A stretch of 64,000 bases of DNA from Priapulus caudatus. Lineage: Eukaryota; Priapulida; Priapulimorpha; Priapulimorphida; Priapulidae. Shown in pieces: positions 47,901 to 57,500 of this stretch. The stretch is taken from positions 9,649 to 73,648 of the forward strand of contig NW_014577846.1 of the NCBI RefSeq assembly GCF_000485595.1, written 5' to 3'. The notes under the pieces were generated by a model. The model was not told where the DNA came from. It saw only the letters and a list, made by a program, of their open reading frames with translations, and ran no database searches. How positions within the stretch are numbered: the first letter of the stretch is position 1; the number at the start of each line of letters is the position of its first letter. Both the position numbers and the translations under genes were made by a program.

Positions 47901-50900
47901 GTTACGAAATCAACGATTTCGTAACGAAATCAGTCATGCCGACACTTGGACGCGATCTTGACGTGAGACTCACGCATTTTTGACCAAATCTGCACGCTCT
48001 CACGCTGATCTTACAATATCTCACGCCACAGCAAAAAAAATATTACAGTATCTGAAAACAGTCCACTTTAGTATGACACCAATTGCACAAATTGAAGTTA
48101 TAAAATGCAAAGCTGCCTACCGTGGGAGGGCAAACCCCCCATCCCACACCCACCCCGCTCGGTCGCTTCGCTCCCCTCGCATCTCACTCTCACCTATTCA
48201 CCCCAAGTTGCAGCCCTGCGTAATACCTATACATTATAATAATTAAACACTCGGCGATGTGTGCGTCGTGCTTGTGTGTGTGTGCAGCGCTACACGTGCG
48301 GTGGCGTTGCTGGTGCACGGTGACACGTGCCGTGCCATGAGTGGTGCTCTGTCCGTGTCTGCAAGTACACGTGTGTTACTAGATCTCTGTGATTCTTTGA
48401 GTTTATTGAAGCGCGAGTGGTTTTAATTAATATTAGCAAGTATCTTACGCCTGGCGGGTATCGCCACAGGGTGTATATATACGCACGGCTATCGCGCGCG
48501 GTAAGAAAGTGCTATATATTAAACTAATCATATGGTCGACCGCGAACAGGTTGAGTTACATAGTTTTAGACTATGACTAGCATACATATAAACAGCATGA
48601 TTGTTATCTAATGGATCTCCCTGTGATTCTTGAGTTTATTGAAGCGCGAGTGGTTTAATTAATTATCGCAAGTATCTACGCGCGGGGTTATCGCACAGGC
48701 TAATATACGCACGGCTATGGGCGGCGGTAAGAAAGTGTATAATTAAACTATCATATGGCGCGAACGATTTGAGTAACATTTCTAGAAATCTAGATACACA
48801 TAGACACATGTCTTAGCTATAATCTCTGTGAATTATGCGTATCCATACAGCGCTGTACTTGAGCGGCAGCGGTGTGGATCCATTTGGAAACAATATTGGC
48901 CGTCAAAATCCTGGTTGTCGCAACTCTCTGTATATAGGGACCCTAGGCCTAGGTCTTGCTGGGAAGCACTCTTCTAGGACCTAGCGAATCACATGTCTTC
49001 ATTAGAAGAAATGTATTTTTCTGTCTATCATTGAATCGTAAATATATGTGTATCGCGTAAATGAAGTCGCGTGTGACTGTGTTGAGTGATGTGTGCGTGT
49101 GTGTGTCGATGTATTCAAACGTGTCCTTACGTTGACCTACCTCTGCCGGGGGTGCTGGTGCGTTTTCAAGGGGTGGCGATGAACTGATACTTAGTGGGAT
49201 CTAGCAATGTATAAATTCAGTTTTATTATTCAAATACTTCATTATCAACATTCAACACTTCATTATACGTTATAGAACACTTTCAGAACTCAAATAGAGC
49301 CAATTCCCTATCACTTATATTGGCTTTTGCCTGACTGTGTTAACTTCACAAAAAGTGTCAATAAAAACAACCGTTGCAGTAAGCCTTATAGTATGTACTT
49401 GTCAGGCCTTTGATCAATTCACCAATAGATCATCAGTAATTTCTGAACAACATCTACTTATTCTAGGAATATTTCTGGGCCGTTTTGTCCAAATCGGTGA
49501 CTGCTATGTACACATAAGCTACGTATACACGACGAACCTTAACTCGAGTTAAGCGTCTACACGGGGCCTTAACTCCAGTTAAGGTAACTCGAGTTAGCCT
49601 AACCTCGCAGTCGATCGAGGTTAGCTAACTCGGAGTTACCTTAACTCGAGTTAAGGCCCGTGTGCTTGAACTCGAGTTAGCTTAACCCCACGATAGGCGG
49701 CAGCACTAGTACGATGTACGTACACACGCACGCACGCGTACTTGCACACGCACGCGACGCGTACTTGCCACACGCACGCACACACTCATGCACGCACGTG
49801 TACGTGCAACGCATGCACGCACGCCACGCACGCCTACGTGCACACGCACGCCACGCACGCACGAACGTGTACCTGCTCACGCGCGCACTCACGCACGTGT
49901 ACTTGCACACGCACGCACACACTCATGAACGCCACGTGTACGTGCACACACACGCACACACGCATGCACGGACCGTGTACGTGCACACGCACGCACGAAC
50001 GCACGTGTACGTACACACGCCACGCACGCACGCACACACGCACGTCTACGTGCACATGCACGCACGCGCGCACACACGCACGCAACGCGACGCAAGCACG
50101 TGTAAACGCAGCGCACACATTCAGGCACGCACGTGTACGTGCACACACGCACGCATGCACGCCAACGTGTAGGGTACATACGCACGCACGCACGCAAGTG
50201 TACGTGCACATGCACACACGCACGCACGCACGCACGCACACACGCACGTTTACATACACACGCACGCACGCACGAATAATAAATCGGTAATAATCGCTAT
50301 CGGTGTTGTCGTGTAGACGCCTACAATAATCGCTAACTCGAGTTAACGCTTAACTCGAGTTAGCTTAACTCGAGTTAAGGTTCGCCGTGTAGACGAGGCT
50401 ATAGTGTTAGGAGATACTTACAAAAACATTTGGAGGTCTTTGTGGTTTGGCACATCTGTCAATTAGTGGTGGAAGATCCGGTAGCTCATACACAAGCGGT
50501 GTTGTTGGTTCATTGTGCGGCATTCCTCTGGGTGATGTTTCCATTGATGAACTATGACTTGTGTTACCTGATAAGCATAAGATACATTGCTTTACAATAC
50601 AGAGCATTTTATTCTGTACGAGAGTTAAAGGGGACGTCTTTTATCTGACTTCCTATGTCCCATAAAACGTTTCATTTACATTAACACGCATCGCGTTGAT
50701 TTGTTAATATTTTCTCCAAATAAAGTAGCAATAATAGCAAAAAATTATACGAACCAAAATTCGCGTTCTTCTGTATTTGAAGTTCATCTGGGTTTTCATA
50801 TTCCTGATAAAGTAACGAATGATAAGAAGTGGTCACAGACTGCATTAGTTAGGACACTGGTTGCAACCATAATAAGCGTAATAAAGATGTGTACTGGTTG

Positions 50901-53900
50901 TACCCTAACTGCGTCCAGTGACGTGTGGATGCGTTATGCACTTTAAGACCCCGTACAGACTACGATTTGATATGGTACATTGGTACTAAACTAGCGCGCT
51001 AAAAATTGCAGTGTGTACACGCTATCCCGCTCCAAGTTAGCCCCCCTTACGAAGCAGGGCTATCTTGGTGCGCACCAAGTTATCCCACCCTAACTCTTAC
51101 CCCGTACAGACTACGAATTCGATATGGTACCAAACTAGCGCGCGCTAAATATTGTAGTGTGTACACGCTATCCCGCTCCAAATATGCGCTGGCCCGCTCC
51201 AAGTTGGCCCCCCTTACGAAGCAGGGCTATCTTAGTGCGCACCAAGTTATCCGGCTCTAACTCTGTGTCTGTTATCGGTGCCTATAATGCGCGCCAAGTT
51301 TCGCAATGGGCATGCGCATAGCCTTATTTAGGTCACGTACGCTCGCTCGCACGCACGCTCGCTGTAGGCTTAGATACAAATATCCGGATATATTTTTGGA
51401 TATTTAGAAGTTTTCGGGATATTTAGAAAAATCTGGATATTTAGAAAATTCCTTAATATTTAGAAGATAAAACACTATTTTTTCAAATTAGAAGTTGTAA
51501 GGATGAGTTTGTCCTTTTCTGTTAAGAAAAACCATCCAGCGGTGCAAACTGTTTTCAAAATTGTTACAAAATTTTTTTTCGCACAAAATATGTTTAAAAG
51601 ACATTACGTTGAAATAACTGAGATATTTAGAAAAATTTTGGGGATATTTAGAAAAAAAATTGAGATTTAGAGATTTTTTGGAGAATTTCCAGAAAGATAT
51701 TTAGGCCATTTTTCGAGATATTTGTATCTAAGCCTAGCTCGCTGTAACTCGCTGTCTGCGGGGTGCATGACGTGGCGAGCAGGGAACTGAGCGGTGGGAG
51801 AACTGATGACTCATTTAGCCCGCTTCAGAGTTTTGTGTCTGTACGCTCCTAGTCCGTCTGACGCGCGCTAAAATTCGTAGTCTGTACGGGGTATCTGTGT
51901 CTGTATGCAATCGGTGCCTAACGCGCGCTAAGTTTCGCAATTCGCATGCGCATAGCCTTATTTAGATTACGTATGCTTGCTCGCACGCACGCTCGCTGTA
52001 CCTCGCTGTCTGCGGGGTGACGTGGTGAGCAGGGAACTGAGCAGTGGGAGAACTGATGACTCATTTAAAGTAGGGTCAAATATGCAGTTTGTATGCTCCT
52101 AGTTAGCGCGCGCTAAGTTAACGCGCGGCTGACGCGCGCTAACTTTCGTAGTCTGTACGGGGTATTAATCAACACTCATAAGCACCAACCACTGAGCAAA
52201 GCTGCCTGTATCTTACACCACCGGTTACACATCACTGAAATATCTACACACTCACGAGCAAATTTTATTTGTATGTAATTGTAAGTCGCCTGTGAGTCTG
52301 TACATATCACCGTAACTTGCTGAAATCTCATGGTAAGAATTGTGGAAATAAAGAAAGATACCACTTCCTGCAACATTGTGGCCGTATCCATCTGTCGTAG
52401 AATTTTCATCCCCATTTTAAAGTATGAACAGCAGACAAAGATTCAGTCAGCGTAACATAGTGGTTACGTAGAGAATTTGCCTTTGGTTCAGTCGCTTACG
52501 ACCACTGCAGATAACATCTTAGGAAAATGCAGCTATTAAAATTGCTTCACTCTTACAGTCTCACTGTATCAGATTCAGCAATATCCAAGGCACATGGACA
52601 GAGCCGTAGGCTGAGCAAATTCCTAGGGGGGGGGGGCAATGGCGGATCCAGGATTTCAAAGGAGGGGGTGATAAACAGGTGGGGGGTCTGGGGGTCTGGG
52701 TAATTTTGAAAATGTAGATCGCAGGAGATGGTATTTGAGGCACTTTTGAGTACATGTACAGCCTTCATTCTGACTACGACAATTCTCTTTTAGTAGAACA
52801 ATTTTTTTTTGCTCCAAAATCTAGGGGGGGGGGCAGCTGCCCCCCTTGCCCCCGCAGGCTACGGCCGTGATGGAGCTGTCGACGTGTCTGCCGAATTTGC
52901 GTGCAGTCGTTATATATTAACCGAAATGTGGTGCAGGATTATGGAGTCCATGATCTCATTTATCTATGTTGGCATTCGCTACTAGAGAGAGGGCAGACGT
53001 CTGTCTATACCAATAACCAGATTTCTGTGATGGACTAAACAAACTTTTCACACGAACTGCACACAAGTAGACACGCAGTCAATACTAACACTTGTAGAAA
53101 ATTTACTCCAAAGTCATACAACTATATGACAAACATTCGGTGGCAAACAATTGCATTGTTATTCAATCAAACAGCAGAAGAGACCAATGATGACGAATTG
53201 ATGGCGTGCAATCACACATTACGTGTGGACTTTGTTCCCAGTACCCATCGTTATTCGTTACACCTGCACAGCTACAGAACTGCCAGTGAAAACCAAAGCA
53301 AACAATCGAGACACTGTGACATCCAATCGGACCAGTGTCTACTATCCTTGCATATACCATCAGGAGTCTATCATTATATTGATAAACTCCTGATATATTG
53401 ACTATTGACTATTGACTATACATTGACTATTGATAGACTCCTGATACCATCATATGTGAATGATGGACTAGTGGCCACTTCTGTGACTACTGCTTGCAGG
53501 ATAGCCTAGCCGTGTATGTTATATTGGACTCCCAATCTGTGCACTGTTTATCGTATGGATTTCTAGGAATCTGCACAACTGAACGTCAACAACAAAGTGG
53601 AAGTCTAATTCAAAGTGCAATTTGTGCAGACGAACTGCTGACATTAGCATGCTGTAGTTACAGTTGACAGCTAGCGATTTTGCTGGAAGCGATGTGACAC
53701 AATGCGGTTGACATATAGTCATAGGTGTAATTGTGAAGAAGATAATATCACTTACCTCGCCATCACCATCATCATCTAGATCGTCAAACTCGCTATCCCA
53801 TCCATCAGAAGAATTGCCATCACCTGTAAACAAAAAGAAGAAGAGTCATTAACTTTAGAAATCAGACGTAACTGAAGATCCACTCTGTGCAATTTTGTAA

Positions 53901-54262
53901 AGAAAGAATTCTGCTTCAATCAAAAAATAAATCGCTGCCTGTTATTAGTGCCACCTATTGTTAGTTGTGGATGATCCAATAACAAAATAACACTGCATAG
54001 TAATATCATCACTATATGGTCACAGATTTCAGATCTAGTTGTCTTTACAGAGGAAATTATAATCCACACTGCAAAGCTTATCATGCATTTGTCTTCTTTA
54101 TCATTCAAATATTTGAATAAGGCATACATAACTTACAATCATCGTGATGGTAGTCTTTGGTGACTGGGGGCGGTGGGGTTTTCTGAACAGGAAGTTTTAC
54201 TGGGAACTTCATCTTGCTGTGAAAAGAATAACTTGGGCATTTCAAAATCAACTGTGTGTGTG

Positions 54263-54310
<48 letters not shown>

Positions 54311-54530
54311 TCCATGCATGTGTGGGAATTTCACTATTCTTGATTATTATAGATTTTGTGGCTTGGCATCAAAACCTGGTATGTAACAACTTATCTTCTG
54401 CCTGTTATTAGTGTTAAAGGACAACACACCTTTTGTATAGACATTTTAAATTGAGCTTCATTTATACATCAGCGGTTAGGCTATAATAGACAAAGATATG
54501 TAATAGGATAACATATATATACTATATGTG

Positions 54531-54569
<39 letters not shown>

Positions 54570-57500
54570 AACAGTAGTAGGTGCAAATAAACTTACCCTG
54601 TGGAACTTTTTGTTTTCTTTAAACAGTCGGCTATTAACCTGCAAAATTACCATATTTCAATTAGATACACACAGTGAGGATCGAACATGTCATTAAAGGG
54701 AGTATTGTACAGTAAAGGCCCCCGCACACGGTGAGCTTCGTGCTCAGCAGGAACCTGACCGTGTGCAGGGTCGATTTCACTGAGTTTTCGGTCTCGCGAG
54801 GCGGTGAGGAAAATATCTGCCGTGTTTGATAATTTTGATCTCGCGAGACTGACAACTCGGCGTGTGCGGGGGTGTGAGGTTCCTGCTGAGCACGAAGCTC
54901 ACGCTCCGTGCTCAGCACGAACCTCGCCGTGTGCGGGGGCCTTAATACAGGATAGAATATGCACGTATGCTTATATTGTCTCAGGCTACATGCAATACAC
55001 GCACTGCGCTGCTGGGTTCTGGAATGAGTCGTGGTTCATGAGCTGTCTGGTCATACTGGAATGTTTTGGAGAATCTACATACTCTGCAAATATACTCTGC
55101 AGCAGAGAATATACCAACGAGTACAATGCAATAGCCGGAGAGTACAAAGCCATAAGCCTACGGCTTTATACTATCTGGATAATTATACAGCTTCAGAGAA
55201 AGATTAGGGTTATGCAAGTGGTGTCACCTAGCGTTTGATAAAAAAAAAACTGCCAATGCTTAGCTCTCTAATACACAACACACCTATAGGGAAGGTATTG
55301 AGCGAAGCTTGCAAGTGTCTGGTATCTATCCATCCATCCAAGACAGGGAATATCATTTATCTACGTTCCTATAATTACTAGGATTTCTAACCAGTGCTTG
55401 TAAAATCTTTAGAAGCACGTATGACTCGGCACCCGACGCATGGACTGTAGCAATTGTCATTAAATATGTATGTTTGTTATGGTTCATGCTATTTCTTACA
55501 AATATTTAACAAATCAATTGACCTACACAATATGTATTATAGGCCCTCAAACTTAATGTGCGAAGTACAATTACTGACGAAAGTGGTGTTGTTACCTTCG
55601 GAACCTGATTGGCAGCTCACGCCACATTAACAGTACACCTTCTTCTAGCTCCTGTTTTAAATAAAATATATTAAAACAATTAAAACTGCTACAATATGTA
55701 ATACTCTAACTGTACCTTCAAATAGAAACAGACCATACCTGAACTATGTTTACAGCAGATGAAAAATGGACTACCGTATACACTAGCTACCGGACTACCT
55801 AATCGCTCAGGTGAGATAAATGATAATTATTAATAATATAATCATAATGAGCTCATAAGCAGCAATTAATCTACACATTTATTATTAGATTTAGCAGATG
55901 CAGTGTTACCATTATTATGAACCTTCAGTTCAATTATTTACTCCTGATAGGTTCATGATATTGTGGATACGCTACTCACGTACCAATAGTTTTGGGCCGG
56001 TGATCTGTCTCTTTTGAAAAGCACCTATGCAGCACTCGCAGTCATTCTGTCAAATATACATACCACTGTTACATAATTTTTACTGTTACATAATGTTACA
56101 CACTATTACATACTTTACATACTGTTACACACTGTTACATAATAGGCATTAATTCTTTATTACATTAGGAGGAATTTGTTTTTATGCACTCCTGGGTATG
56201 TCAGTGCCTCTGCCGGCCTGTCGTGCCTAATAGATATAAAATCGGCGCACACGTCCTCCCTGTGTGCGTATAGGCGCATTTACGACTGTCTGCACGCGTT
56301 GGTGTATGCGTGCGTGTATGTGCGTGTGCGTGTATATGCGTGCGTGTATGTGCGTGTGCGTGTCTGGCTGTCCGTCTGATGCGCGTGGGTGGTTCACCGA
56401 CCTGCATTTCTGCGTGCGTGCGCGGGTGCGCTGGTGCGCTGGTGAATGAATGTTTGCGTGCATGCGGGCTTGCGTGTGTGCATTAGTGCGTGCGTGCGTG
56501 CATGTGTGTATGCGGGCGCCTGTGTAACTGGGTGATGCACCTACCTACGTGCACGCGTGCGTGGGTGTATCAGTGTACGCGTGCATTCGTGTACTGGCGT
56601 GTTCGTGTTGGCTTGTCTAAAATCACTAGAAACAGGGTTATATGTAAAGTTCATCAAACATGCGTTGCTAAAAGCAAAAGTAACGATATAAAGCAAAATG
56701 AGCAAAAGCAATGACCTAACAGCTAGGCTGGCCCGCATAGGTAGCTGCCTAGCTGTCTCAATGTTTATGTATTCTCTACAGTGGCGGATCCAGGACGGGG
56801 GGCGCAGCTATTATTTGTCCCCCACCCTATCTATCACAAAATCCGCACTCTCTAAAATGAAATCCTGACTGCGCAGTTGCGCCCCCATCTCAAAATCCAT
56901 ATCAAAATCCCCCTATCTCAAACTGCTCTATCGATTAATAATCCCACGTAAATGCCGTTCAAATGCCTCGCACAAATTCACAGAAAGATAGTCTAGACCT
57001 ATCTCTAGAGTAGAGTCTAGATCTGTCTCCAGAGCACAGACTAGATCTATAACTAAATCGATCTTTCTGTGAGTTATGCTTAGTGGTGTGCGTGCATAAC
57101 CCCGCTGCCTGCCCGTTTGTGTGCGTGCAGGCGTGCGTGTGTGAATGCATCGCATATGGTGCGTGTTGCTCATAGGGTCTATGTCCCCCAGGGTACTGCC
57201 GGAACGTACCCTGGTCACTATTTGATATGGTTAGGGTTAGGATTAGGGTTAAGGTTAGGGTTAGGGTTAGAGTTAGTGTTAGGGTTAGGGAGTAGGCGAC
57301 TCCCTAGACTCGTTAGTGGAGTAGGCGAGGTACGGTCTAGCATATTAGATAGTACCAAGGTACGTTCCGGTATACCGGACCGTACCCAGGGTACGTTCCG
57401 GCAGTACCCCGGGGGACATAGACCCTCTCAGCGTAAGTGTTGTATACCTGTCTGATAACGTGTGCGTTTACCTTGTTCTTACCTAAAATAGGCCTTTGTT

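Noticed and set aside
46510-47945. CRISPR-like array of repeats and spacers
   Set aside because: The genome is eukaryotic, the spacers are themselves the same few sequences, and the repeats lie in a TIR element.
49677-50290. Open frames up to 182 codons rich in His, Thr and Cys
   Set aside because: All six frames are open because of the cacgcacg array; composition only.
55806-55949. An eleventh micro-foldback (caggtgagataaatg ... actcctg)
   Set aside because: The arms match poorly and the flanking 7-mers (AATCGCT and ATAGGTT) differ.
57230-57300. Chromosome end (telomere)
   Set aside because: Only a handful of degenerate ttaggg units inside inverted repeats, with ordinary gene sequence on both sides.
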